This document shows positions 1 to 5,400 of a DNA stretch of 5,400 nucleotides, piece after piece (within the stretch, counting starts at the first letter, position 1; the number at the start of each line of letters is the position of its first letter). Under the pieces are notes generated by a model. That model had not been told where the DNA came from and made no database searches. It was given only the letters and a program-made list of their open reading frames with translations. The stretch comes from Pseudomonadota bacterium (lineage in GTDB: Bacteria > Pseudomonadota > Gammaproteobacteria > Burkholderiales > Rhodocyclaceae), in the NCBI GenBank assembly GCA_021811225.1, contig JAJZPJ010000178.1, forward strand, positions 1 to 5,400, in the 5' to 3' direction. A program made the translations under genes and the position numbers.

Positions 1-32
1 CCCCGGCCAAGCAGTAATCGGGTTCTGTTCCG

Positions 33-61
33 AAAAAGCCGGCCCGCGGGCCGGCTTTTTT
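33..61. terminator. Bidirectional rho-independent terminator
   Basis: Positions 33-60 are a perfect 28-bp palindrome: five A, an 18-nt GC-only self-complementary core (gccggcccgcgggccggc), then five T, with a sixth T at 61. Read leftward, it lies 20 nt past the stop of the MBL-fold gene and gives a GC stem followed by five U, which would end the four-gene minus-strand unit. Read rightward, it has the same shape with six U, so it could also end a plus-strand gene lying to the left of the window. The remaining bases of 1-80 show no other feature. Confidence 0.85.
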
Positions 62-80
62 ATTCCCTCGCCCGCCCCTC

Positions 81-860
81 TCAGGTCAGTTCGCGCCAGG
101 AGAAACCCTCATCCTGGCCGGCGACCCCCACCCATTCCGCGGCGCAGCCGATCGCCTCCGCCAGGGCGGCGCGCGCCAGTTGCGGCGTGTTGTTCTGCTC
201 CGAGAGGTGGGCGGCGACCAGATGCTGCAGGCGCGAGCGGTCGAGCCCGGCGAGCAGCGCCGCAGCCGCCTGGTTGTCGAGGTGACCGAAGCGGCCGGCG
301 ATGCGCTGCTTGAGGTGGCGGGGGTAGGCGCCATCGGCGAGCATGTCGCGGTCGTGGTTGCATTCGAGCACCAGCGCGTCGCAAGCGTCGAGCATGGCGC
401 GGATATGCGGCGTCGCGGCGCCGGTATCGGTGAGCACGCCCAGGCGATGGCGACCGTCGCCGAAGAGGTACTGCACCGGCTCGCGGGCATCGTGCGGCAC
501 GGGGAAAGGCGCGATTTCCAGGGCGCCGACGGCGAACGCGCAATGACCGTCGATGACCCGCAGCGACGGCGCTCGATGGCGGCTCTTCGGCATTGCGGCG
601 AGCGTGCCGTGGGTGAGGAAGACGTCCAACCGGTGGCGCTGCGCGAGCTTCATGACGCCGGCGCTGTGGTCGCCATGTTCGTGCGTCACCACCAGCGCAT
701 CGAGGTCTTCCGGGACGAGCCCCAGGCGCGCCAGGCGCCGCTCTAGTTCGCGCGGGCCGAAGCCGCAGTCCACCAGGACGCGCGTCTTGCGCCCTCCCGC
801 CCCCGCCTCGACCACCAGCGCATTGCCGCGACTGCCGCTGCCGAGCGAGGCGAAGCGCAC
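81..860 (-). CDS. MBL-fold metallo-hydrolase, YycJ/WalJ-like
   Basis: A 259-residue protein of the metallo-beta-lactamase superfamily. The zinc-site motif HEHGDH is at residues 60-65. Further conserved blocks are VPHDA at 121-125, LTDTG at 143-147, LECNHD at 165-170, GHLDN at 192-196 and AHLSEQNN at 217-224. This set and the opening RFASLGSGSRGN match the small YycJ/WalJ-type subfamily, whose studied Gram-positive members act as DNA exonucleases; the substrate here is not known. No signal peptide is visible, so it is probably cytoplasmic. The GTG at 860-858 is chosen as start because it begins exactly at the conserved N-terminus and no ATG exists nearby. It lies 5 nt past the bamC stop without a strong Shine-Dalgarno, suggesting translational coupling. 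The open frame continues upstream antisense-like through bamC, but that part looks like nothing. Family call is firm, function is not. Confidence 0.9.
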   Translation of the reverse strand: MRFASLGSGSRGNALVVEAGAGGRKTRVLVDCGFGPRELERRLARLGLVPEDLDALVVTHEHGDHSAGVMKLAQRHRLDVFLTHGTLAAMPKSRHRAPSLRVIDGHCAFAVGALEIAPFPVPHDAREPVQYLFGDGRHRLGVLTDTGAATPHIRAMLDACDALVLECNHDRDMLADGAYPRHLKQRIAGRFGHLDNQAAAALLAGLDRSRLQHLVAAHLSEQNNTPQLARAALAEAIGCAAEWVGVAGQDEGFSWRELT

Positions 861-865
861 AAGGC

Positions 866-2020
866 TTATTTCAATTGTTCGAACAGCAGCTGGAGGATCT
901 TCTTCGCGGTATCGGTCTGGGCGACGCCGCCTTCGCGGGTCAGCACCGCTACCGTACTGGTGTCCTGCCCGCCCTTGACGTAGATGCGGAACTGTTCCCT
1001 GTCCTTGACATCGGGCTTGTCGCTCTTCCAGAACATCAGCTTGTCCAGGAAGCCCTTGCCCTGACCGGTATCCGCATTCGGGTCGAGGTAGCGGACGAAG
1101 TACAGGCCCTTGGACCGGTCGCGATCCTCGACGGTGAAGCCGAGCCGATCGAGCACCAGACCGACGCGGCGCCAGGCGCGGTCGAAGGGGTCGTCGACGC
1201 GCAGGGTCCCGGGGCCCGCACCCGCTTGCAGCAGTTGGGCCCGCGCCACCGTCTGGGGTGCGGCCACCATCGCCTGGGCCTGCGCCTTTCCGGCGCCCAG
1301 CCGGACCATCAGGCGGCGCAGCATCTCCGCCTCGAGCCCGGGGTCGGCGGGACGGGGCTCCCAACGGGTCTGGCTCTTGCCCTCGTCGATATAGACCTCG
1401 TACATGCCGCGATGGCTGATGAAAATATCGGTGCTGCCCGGCGCCGTGCCGCGCTCCAGGCGGGTGCGGAACTTGTCGCGTTCGGGGGTCGAATAGAGCG
1501 AATCGAAGAACTTGCCGATGGTGCGCCGGATGAAGCCCTGCGGAATGCTCGCCCGATTCTCGGCCCAGTCGGTTTCCATGATGCCGGCCTCGGGCTTATC
1601 GACGTTGATGATGAAGCCGTGCTCCTGCCAGAACGACTTGATGATCGGCCAGAGCTTCTCGGGCGACATGCCCGAGACCACCAGCCAGCGCTCGTTGCCT
1701 TCGCGCACGATGTGCATGTTGGGGACGTGGGGCAAGACCTCGGACGATGCCGGGGTGGCGGCTTGGGCGGCGGCCGGCGTGCCATGCTCGTCGCTATAGG
1801 CGGAGTAGGTCGCCGAACTCTTGTTGGCGCCGATGTCGGGAACGGCGTAGCGATCGTCCCGACCGGGCGTGGTCAGGTCGGGCGGAATATCGAGCGACGG
1901 CAGCTGCTGCTTGGCCGCCGACTGATAGTCGATCTTCTTCGACTGGAGCAAGGTACCGCTACAGCCGGCGAGAAGCAGCGCCGACAGCATCAAGGTGGAC
2001 AACAGGCGATGAATTTTCAT
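866..2020 (-). CDS. bamC: Outer membrane assembly lipoprotein BamC (NlpB)
   Basis: A 384-residue lipoprotein, an accessory part of the BAM complex that folds beta-barrel proteins into the outer membrane; it binds BamD. Residues 1-19 form a lipoprotein signal peptide (Lys, His and Arg, then a Leu-rich core) with lipobox LAGC and acylated Cys20. Residues 28-52 hold the family's N-terminal signature, KKIDYQS followed by PSLDIPPDLTTP, which corresponds to the extended BamD-binding segment. Two helix-grip domains follow, one starting around residue 101 (RWLVVSGMSPEKLW at 111-124) and one in the last ~110 residues (from about GTLRVDDPFDRAW). An Ala/Gln-rich linker joins them. E. coli BamC is about 344 residues, so this one is somewhat longer, mostly in linkers. 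The ATG at 2020 is preferred because AGAGGG sits just upstream. A second ATG seven codons earlier overlaps the dapA stop and is possible. Confidence 0.93.
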   Translation of the reverse strand: MKIHRLLSTLMLSALLLAGCSGTLLQSKKIDYQSAAKQQLPSLDIPPDLTTPGRDDRYAVPDIGANKSSATYSAYSDEHGTPAAAQAATPASSEVLPHVPNMHIVREGNERWLVVSGMSPEKLWPIIKSFWQEHGFIINVDKPEAGIMETDWAENRASIPQGFIRRTIGKFFDSLYSTPERDKFRTRLERGTAPGSTDIFISHRGMYEVYIDEGKSQTRWEPRPADPGLEAEMLRRLMVRLGAGKAQAQAMVAAPQTVARAQLLQAGAGPGTLRVDDPFDRAWRRVGLVLDRLGFTVEDRDRSKGLYFVRYLDPNADTGQGKGFLDKLMFWKSDKPDVKDREQFRIYVKGGQDTSTVAVLTREGGVAQTDTAKKILQLLFEQLK

Positions 2021-2023
2021 GTG

Positions 2024-2029
2024 CCCTCT
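2024..2029 (-). promoter_or_regulatory. Ribosome binding site of bamC
   Basis: The minus strand reads AGAGGG, then CAC, then the ATG at 2020. This is the clearest Shine-Dalgarno in the window, though its spacing is tight (3 nt after GGG, 4 nt after GAGG). It favours the start at 2020 over the in-frame ATG at 2041, which has no purine-rich run before it. Confidence 0.6.
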
Positions 2030-2037
2030 GCGTGGAT

Positions 2038-2916
2038 TCATAGCGAAATGCCGGCGTCTTGCATGGCGGCGCGCACTGCTGGGTGGAACTCGGGCGACAG
2101 CGGCGTCAGCGGCAAGCGCAGCCCGGGCTCGATCAGCCCCATCTGCGTCAGCGCCCACTTGACCGGGATCGGATTGGCTTCGACAAACAAATGACGGTGC
2201 AGGCCCAGCAGGCGGAAGTGACTGTCGCGCGCGCGCCGAACGTCGCCCGCCAGCGCGGCCGCGCACATCTCGTGCATCAGGCGCGGGGCGACGTTGGCGG
2301 TGACCGAGATCGTGCCCTGAGCGCCGAGCAGCATCAAGGACAACGCCGTCGCATCGTCGCCGCTATAGACCGCGAAGCCCGGCGGCGCCCGCTTCAACAG
2401 ATCGGCGCCGCGTTCGAGGTTGCCGGTGGCGTCCTTGATGCCGACGATGCGCGGCAGCTGCGCCAGGCGCAGCGTGGTGTCGTTGGCCAGATCGGCGACC
2501 GTCCGCCCCGGCACGTTATAGACGATCATCGGCAGATCGACCGCCGCGGCGATGGCCGAGAAGTGGCGATAGAGGCCTTCCTGGGTCGGCTTGTTGTAAT
2601 AGGGCACGACCGACAGATGGGCGGCGGCGCCGGCGCTCTTGGCGAAGGCGGCGTAGTCGATCGCCTCGGCGGTCGAATTCGAGCCGGTGCCGGCGATCAC
2701 CGGAATGCGGCCGCCGGCCATCTCGACGGCACTACGGATCATCGTGCAGTGTTCGTCGTGATCGACCGTCGGCGACTCGCCGGTGGTGCCGACCACCACC
2801 AGGCCGTCGGTGCCTTCGGCGATATGCCAGTCGATCAGGCGCTTCAGGGCGGGCAGGTCGAGACCGCCGTCCTCGTGCATCGGCGTGACGATCGCCGGAA
2901 TGGATCCTGTAATCAT
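2038..2916 (-). CDS. dapA: 4-hydroxy-tetrahydrodipicolinate synthase (DHDPS)
   Basis: A 292-residue TIM-barrel enzyme, the same length as E. coli DapA. It condenses pyruvate with L-aspartate-4-semialdehyde, the committed step to diaminopimelate and lysine in the cytoplasm. Numbering matches E. coli without gaps through the active site. Lys161, the Schiff-base lysine, is in GIKDATG; Tyr133 and Arg138 are in YNVPGRT; Thr44 and Thr45 are in GTTGES; Tyr107 is in PYYNKP. Most lysine feedback-site positions are also present (Ser48, His53, His56, Asn80, Glu84, Tyr106), with Pro replacing Ala at 49, so inhibition by lysine is plausible but inferred. The C-terminal NPIPVKWA block is typical. The ATG at 2916 gives the standard N-terminus, although the preceding sequence has no good Shine-Dalgarno. 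The stop TGA at 2040-2038 overlaps an alternative bamC ATG. Confidence 0.96.
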   Translation of the reverse strand: MITGSIPAIVTPMHEDGGLDLPALKRLIDWHIAEGTDGLVVVGTTGESPTVDHDEHCTMIRSAVEMAGGRIPVIAGTGSNSTAEAIDYAAFAKSAGAAAHLSVVPYYNKPTQEGLYRHFSAIAAAVDLPMIVYNVPGRTVADLANDTTLRLAQLPRIVGIKDATGNLERGADLLKRAPPGFAVYSGDDATALSLMLLGAQGTISVTANVAPRLMHEMCAAALAGDVRRARDSHFRLLGLHRHLFVEANPIPVKWALTQMGLIEPGLRLPLTPLSPEFHPAVRAAMQDAGISL

Positions 2917-2931
2917 GGCTGCTGGGCGGCA

Positions 2932-2946
2932 AAAATCCGGATTTTA
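2932..2946 (-). promoter_or_regulatory. Palindrome and possible -10 box before dapA
   Basis: The 61-nt gap between the deacetylase stop and the dapA start contains a perfect 14-nt palindrome, aaaatccggatttt (2932-2945). On the minus strand TAAAAT (2946-2941), one base from the TATAAT consensus, overlaps it. A start about 7 nt downstream would give a dapA leader of roughly 17 nt. No recognisable -35 box lies 16-18 nt upstream, so any promoter would be weak or activator-dependent. The palindrome could be an operator. Nearer the deacetylase stop, a 6-bp GC hairpin (arms 2955-2960 and 2972-2977) lacks a following T-run and is not a convincing terminator. Confidence 0.3.
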
Positions 2947-2977
2947 CCCGAACTGCGGCGCTAAAGACTTCCGCCGC

Positions 2978-3901
2978 CTAAAGATCGGACAGCACCTTGA
3001 TGTGCGCCGCGGCGCTGCGCGCCAGCGCCGAGAGCGCATAGCCGCCTTCGAGCATCGAGACGATGCGCCCCTGCGCCGATTCGGCCGCGACGGCCTTCAG
3101 CTGCTGCGTGACCCAGGCGTAGTCGGCATCGACCAGCCCCAGCGAGGCCATGTCGTCCTCGTAGTGGGCGTCGAAGCCGGCCGACACGTAGATGATCTCG
3201 GGCGCGAAGGCCCGCAGGCGCGGCAGCCAGATGTCGGTCACGACCTGGCGGAAGCCGTCGCCGCGGGTGCCGGCCGGCAGCGGCACGTTGCACATGTTGG
3301 GCGCCGGATTCTCGGTGCCGGAATAGGGATAGAAGGGGTGCTGGAAGGTGCCCACCATCAGCACCCGCGAATCGCCGGCGAAGATGTCCTCGGTGCCGTT
3401 GCCGTGATGCACGTCGAAATCGACGATGGCCACGCGCGACAAGCCCCATGCTTCGATGCCGTGCATGGCGGCGACGGCGACGTTGTTGAAGAAGCAAAAG
3501 CCCATCGCCCGGGCGCGTTCGGCGTGGTGGCCGGGCGGCCGGATGCCGCAGAAGGCGGCGGCGGCCTCCCCCTTCATGACCAGATCGGTGGCCAGCACGC
3601 CCGCGCCGGCGGAACGCAGGATCGCTTTCCAGGTGCCCGGGCTCATCGCGGTATCGGGATCGACGTGGATGATGCCGTGCGCCGGTGCGCAACTCTCGAT
3701 TGCCTCGACGTGGGCGCGCGGATGCACGCGCAGGAGCTGCTCCATCTGCACCAGCGGGGCATCGTGATAGCTGAGGTAGAGGTCGAGCCCGGCCGCGATC
3801 AGACGGTCGCTGATGGCATCCAGGCGGTCAGGACATTCCGGGTGGTGGGCACCCATGTCGTGCTGCCAGCAGTCGCGATGGGTGATGAAGGCGGTCGTCA
3901 T
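2978..3901 (-). CDS. Histone deacetylase family amidohydrolase
   Basis: A 307-residue protein of the arginase/deacetylase fold, covering one full class II-like bacterial HDAC domain. Visible motifs are HPECPDRL (20-27), RPPGHHAE with the catalytic His pair 125-126, GFCFFNN (134-140), DFDVHHGNGT with zinc ligands Asp163 and His165, SAGFDAH with zinc ligand Asp244, and LEGGY with the transition-state Tyr288. Every catalytic position is intact, so it should be an active zinc-dependent deacetylase. Bacterial relatives remove acetyl groups from polyamines, small amines or acetyl-lysine in proteins; the substrate cannot be told from sequence. No signal peptide is seen, so it is likely cytoplasmic. 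The ATG at 3901 is the natural N-terminus (TTAFITHRDCWQHDMG) but lacks a clear Shine-Dalgarno. It is the first gene of the leftward unit containing dapA and bamC and is divergent from moxR. Confidence 0.93.
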   Translation of the reverse strand: MTTAFITHRDCWQHDMGAHHPECPDRLDAISDRLIAAGLDLYLSYHDAPLVQMEQLLRVHPRAHVEAIESCAPAHGIIHVDPDTAMSPGTWKAILRSAGAGVLATDLVMKGEAAAAFCGIRPPGHHAERARAMGFCFFNNVAVAAMHGIEAWGLSRVAIVDFDVHHGNGTEDIFAGDSRVLMVGTFQHPFYPYSGTENPAPNMCNVPLPAGTRGDGFRQVVTDIWLPRLRAFAPEIIYVSAGFDAHYEDDMASLGLVDADYAWVTQQLKAVAAESAQGRIVSMLEGGYALSALARSAAAHIKVLSDL

Positions 3902-3922
3902 GCAGTGCGATGAGCCTACAAT
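3895..3922 (+). promoter_or_regulatory. Putative moxR promoter (sigma-70 type)
   Basis: TCGTCA at 3895-3900 matches TTGACA in four of six bases. After a 16-nt spacer, TACAAT at 3917-3922 matches TATAAT in five of six. Transcription would begin near 3929, leaving a leader of about 50 nt before the ATG at 3979. The -35 element overlaps the first codons of the divergent deacetylase gene. If real, it excludes the in-frame ATG at 3910 as the start of moxR, since that codon would lie between the boxes. Called by eye only. Confidence 0.45.
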
Positions 3923-3937
3923 TCGGAAGGGACTTCA

Positions 3938-3967
3938 ATTATCCTCTCAATCCTCCGCTTGTCGCAA
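3938..3967 (-). promoter_or_regulatory. Putative promoter of the leftward gene unit
   Basis: On the minus strand, TTGCGA (3967-3962) matches TTGACA in four of six bases. After an 18-nt spacer, GATAAT (3943-3938) matches TATAAT in five of six. Transcription would start near 3931, about 30 nt before the deacetylase ATG, and could run through dapA, bamC and the MBL gene to the terminator at 33-61. The spacer is one base longer than ideal. It faces the moxR promoter, and both predicted start sites fall within a few bases of each other. Called by eye only. Confidence 0.4.
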
Positions 3968-3978
3968 ACCCAGACGCG

Positions 3979-4920
3979 ATGCCGCTTCCCGCCGACCCTC
4001 ATGCCAAGCCCACCCCGCTGGCCGGACTGATCCGCCAGGCGGGCTCGGTGATCCTCGGCAAGGAGCATCAGATCCGGCTCGCCCTGGCCTGCCTGCTGGC
4101 GCGCGGCCATCTGCTGATCGAGGATCTGCCCGGCGTGGGCAAGACCACGCTCGCCCACCTGCTCGCCCGCCTGCTCGGCCTGCAGTTCCAGCGCATCCAG
4201 TTCACCAGCGACTTGCTGCCCGCCGACATCGTCGGCGTCTCGGTGTTCGATCGGGGCAGCGGCCGCTTCGTTTTTCATCCCGGCCCGATCTTCGCCCAAC
4301 TGGTGCTGGCCGACGAGATCAACCGCGCCACGCCCAAAACCCAGAGCGCGCTGCTGGAAGCGATGGAGGAGCGCCAGGTGACCTGCGAGGGCATGACCCG
4401 GCCGCTGCCCGCGCCCTTCTTCGTCATCGCCACGCAGAATCCCTCGCACCAGATCGGCACCTTTGCCCTGCCCGAGTCGCAGCTCGACCGCTTCCTGATG
4501 CGGATAGAACTGGGCTATCCCGACCGGGCGGCCGAGCGGGAACTGCTCGCCGGCGCCGACCGGCGCGAGCTGATCGCCAAACTGGCGCCGGCGCTCGATC
4601 CCGAACAGCTGCCGGCGCTGCAGCAGGCCGCGGCGCGCGTCCATGTCGGCGCGGCGCTGATCGATTACCTCCAGGCGCTGGTCGCGCACACCCGCAACTC
4701 GCCCGACTACCCGTTCGGGCTGTCGCCCCGGGCGGCGCTGGCGCTGTTGGCGGCGGCGCGCGCCTGGGCCTGGCTCGCCGGCCGAGATCACGCGCTGCCC
4801 GAGGACATCCAGGCGGTGCTGCCCGCGGTGGCGGGACACCGTCTGCGTCCGACCGGTCAGACCCCGACTGGCGCCGGCACGATCGCCGCCGCCCTGATCG
4901 AGGCCGTTCCCCTGCCTTGA
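3979..4920 (+). CDS. MoxR-family AAA+ ATPase
   Basis: A 313-residue AAA+ ATPase of the MoxR group, thought to act as a chaperone for assembly or activation of partner proteins, often with von Willebrand factor A domains or metal centres. The order is the usual one: Walker A EDLPGVGKTT (48-57), FTSDLLPADIVGVSVF (75-90), Walker B LVLADEINRA with Asp112-Glu113 (108-117), the block SALLEAMEERQVT (123-135), sensor 1 ATQNP with Asn154 (151-155), LPESQLDRF with Arg171 (164-172), then a helical lid with GLSPRA at 247-252. All nucleotide-handling residues are present. No signal peptide or membrane segment is seen. The start at 3979 gives a typical family length. An in-frame ATG at 3910 would add 23 residues unlike the family, leave only 8 nt to the divergent gene and run through the likely promoters. 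Neither start has a strong Shine-Dalgarno. The stop overlaps the DUF58 start, so the two are probably cotranslated. Confidence 0.92.
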   Translation: MPLPADPHAKPTPLAGLIRQAGSVILGKEHQIRLALACLLARGHLLIEDLPGVGKTTLAHLLARLLGLQFQRIQFTSDLLPADIVGVSVFDRGSGRFVFHPGPIFAQLVLADEINRATPKTQSALLEAMEERQVTCEGMTRPLPAPFFVIATQNPSHQIGTFALPESQLDRFLMRIELGYPDRAAERELLAGADRRELIAKLAPALDPEQLPALQQAAARVHVGAALIDYLQALVAHTRNSPDYPFGLSPRAALALLAAARAWAWLAGRDHALPEDIQAVLPAVAGHRLRPTGQTPTGAGTIAAALIEAVPLP

Positions 4921-5400
4921 AGCCGGTCGCCGTCCTGCGCAGCCGCTTCCTCGACTGGGCGCTGCGCGGCAAGAGCCCGGAAGCCGCGCCGATCGTGCTC
5001 GGCCAGCGCCGGGTGTATGTGCTGCCGACGCGCTTCGGGCTGGCCTACGCCGGCCTGCTGCTGGTGATGCTGATCGGCGCCATCAACTACAACCTCAGCC
5101 TCGGCTACGCGCTGGTCTTCCTGGCCGCGGGATTGGGCGTCGTGGCGATCTTCCACAGTTTCCGCAATCTGGTGCGGATCAGCATCTCGCCCGGACGGGC
5201 CGAGCCGGTGTTCGCGGGCGAGCCGGCGAGCTTCCATCTGCTGCTCGCCCATCCTGACGCCGGGACGCGTCCAGCGATCCGCCTGCAACTGCCGGGGCAG
5301 CCCCCGGTCGAATGCGACCTGCCGGGGGGCGGCCAGACCCCGGTGCGCCTGGACTTGCCCACGGACCGGCGCGGCTGGCTAGACCTGCCGCGGCTGCAGC
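4917..5400 (+). CDS. DUF58 domain membrane protein, 5' part
   Basis: An open frame without stops from 4917 to the window end, giving 161 codons; the gene continues beyond 5400. The protein begins (TTG read as Met) KPVAVLRSRFLDWALRGKS, then LGQRRVYVLPTRFG at 28-41. Two hydrophobic segments follow, roughly residues 40-56 and 62-79, joined by INYNLSLGY at 56-64, and then a hydrophilic beta-rich region. The VLPTR, INYN and FHSFRNL (79-85) blocks are typical of the N-terminal part of DUF58 proteins. The diagnostic C-terminal DUF58/VWA-like domain is outside the window. TTG at 4917-4919 overlaps the moxR stop as TTGA, with GAGG at 4900-4903 some 13 nt upstream; no ATG or GTG start fits the conserved N-terminus. 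DUF58 proteins are standard partners of MoxR ATPases and their molecular role is poorly known. The frame and family are well supported, the exact start moderately. Confidence 0.87.
   Translation, partial: MKPVAVLRSRFLDWALRGKSPEAAPIVLGQRRVYVLPTRFGLAYAGLLLVMLIGAINYNLSLGYALVFLAAGLGVVAIFHSFRNLVRISISPGRAEPVFAGEPASFHLLLAHPDAGTRPAIRLQLPGQPPVECDLPGGGQTPVRLDLPTDRRGWLDLPRLQ

Noticed and set aside
1..17. Possible tail of a plus-strand gene, codons ccg gcc aag cag taa ending at 17
   Set aside because: Four codons before a stop are too few to identify anything. The terminator 15 nt further on makes it tempting, but any frame could give this by chance.
861..1364. The MBL frame extending 168 codons upstream of the GTG at 860
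   Set aside because: That part overlaps bamC in another frame, is Arg/Gly/Pro-rich without motifs, and the family N-terminus begins at the GTG.
875..2194. Long plus-strand open frame of 439 codons opposite bamC and the end of dapA
   Set aside because: Its translation has no recognisable domain and mirrors the GC3 bias of the opposite-strand genes; bamC and dapA on the other strand are unmistakable.
2955..2977. GC hairpin after the deacetylase stop as a rho-independent terminator
   Set aside because: The stem is 6 bp with an 11-nt loop and no T-run follows on the minus strand.
2059..3913. Plus-strand open frames of 301 and 376 codons opposite dapA and the deacetylase gene
   Set aside because: They are antisense shadows of two genes with complete catalytic motifs, rich in Arg, Gly, Asp and His runs typical of mirrored GC-rich codons.
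3910..3978. ATG at 3910 as the start of moxR, adding 23 residues
   Set aside because: The extra residues resemble no MoxR N-terminus, would leave 8 nt to the divergent gene and overlap plausible promoters in both directions.
3916..4839. Minus-strand open frame of 307 codons opposite moxR
   Set aside because: It is the reverse-complement shadow of a clear MoxR gene, with a low-complexity Gln/Arg/Gly-rich product and no known fold.
4857..5362. Minus-strand open frames opposite the DUF58 gene
   Set aside because: The plus-strand frame there has membrane segments and DUF58 motifs; the minus-strand products look like antisense composition.

Overview
The window is G+C-rich DNA with tightly packed, mostly housekeeping genes. 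It most resembles a betaproteobacterium, perhaps of the Rhodocyclaceae/Azoarcus-Thauera type. The reasons are a Gram-negative outer-membrane lipoprotein gene (bamC) directly downstream of dapA, an adjoining YycJ-like metallo-hydrolase gene, and strong GC3 codon bias. The genus is inferred from gene content and style; nothing in the sequence proves it.

Layout. Four genes read leftward on the minus strand as one probable transcription unit: a histone-deacetylase-family amidohydrolase (3901 to 2978), dapA (2916 to 2038), bamC (2020 to 866) and an MBL-fold metallo-hydrolase (860 to 81). The unit ends in a perfect 28-bp palindromic terminator at 33-60. dapA and bamC nearly touch, with a possible 4-nt ATGA overlap. 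bamC and the MBL gene are 5 nt apart. The only notable internal gap, 61 nt between the deacetylase gene and dapA, holds a palindrome and a possible -10 box, so dapA may also have its own promoter.

Two genes read rightward on the plus strand: a MoxR-type AAA+ ATPase (best start 3979, stop 4920) and, overlapping its stop through TTGA, the 5' part of a DUF58 membrane protein gene that leaves the window at 5400. The DUF58 gene uses a TTG start, so an ATG-only search misses it. The 77-nt region between the deacetylase and moxR starts carries plausible promoters for both directions, arranged face to face.

How the genes relate. DapA commits aspartate semialdehyde to diaminopimelate and lysine, which feeds peptidoglycan. 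BamC is an accessory lipoprotein of the outer-membrane beta-barrel assembly machine. The left block is therefore broadly envelope-related. MoxR plus DUF58 is a widespread chaperone/membrane-protein pair, usually followed by further membrane or transglutaminase-like genes that lie outside this window. I found no mobile element, CRISPR array, tRNA, rRNA or convincing novel system. The points worth a second look concern promoters, start codons and gene context.
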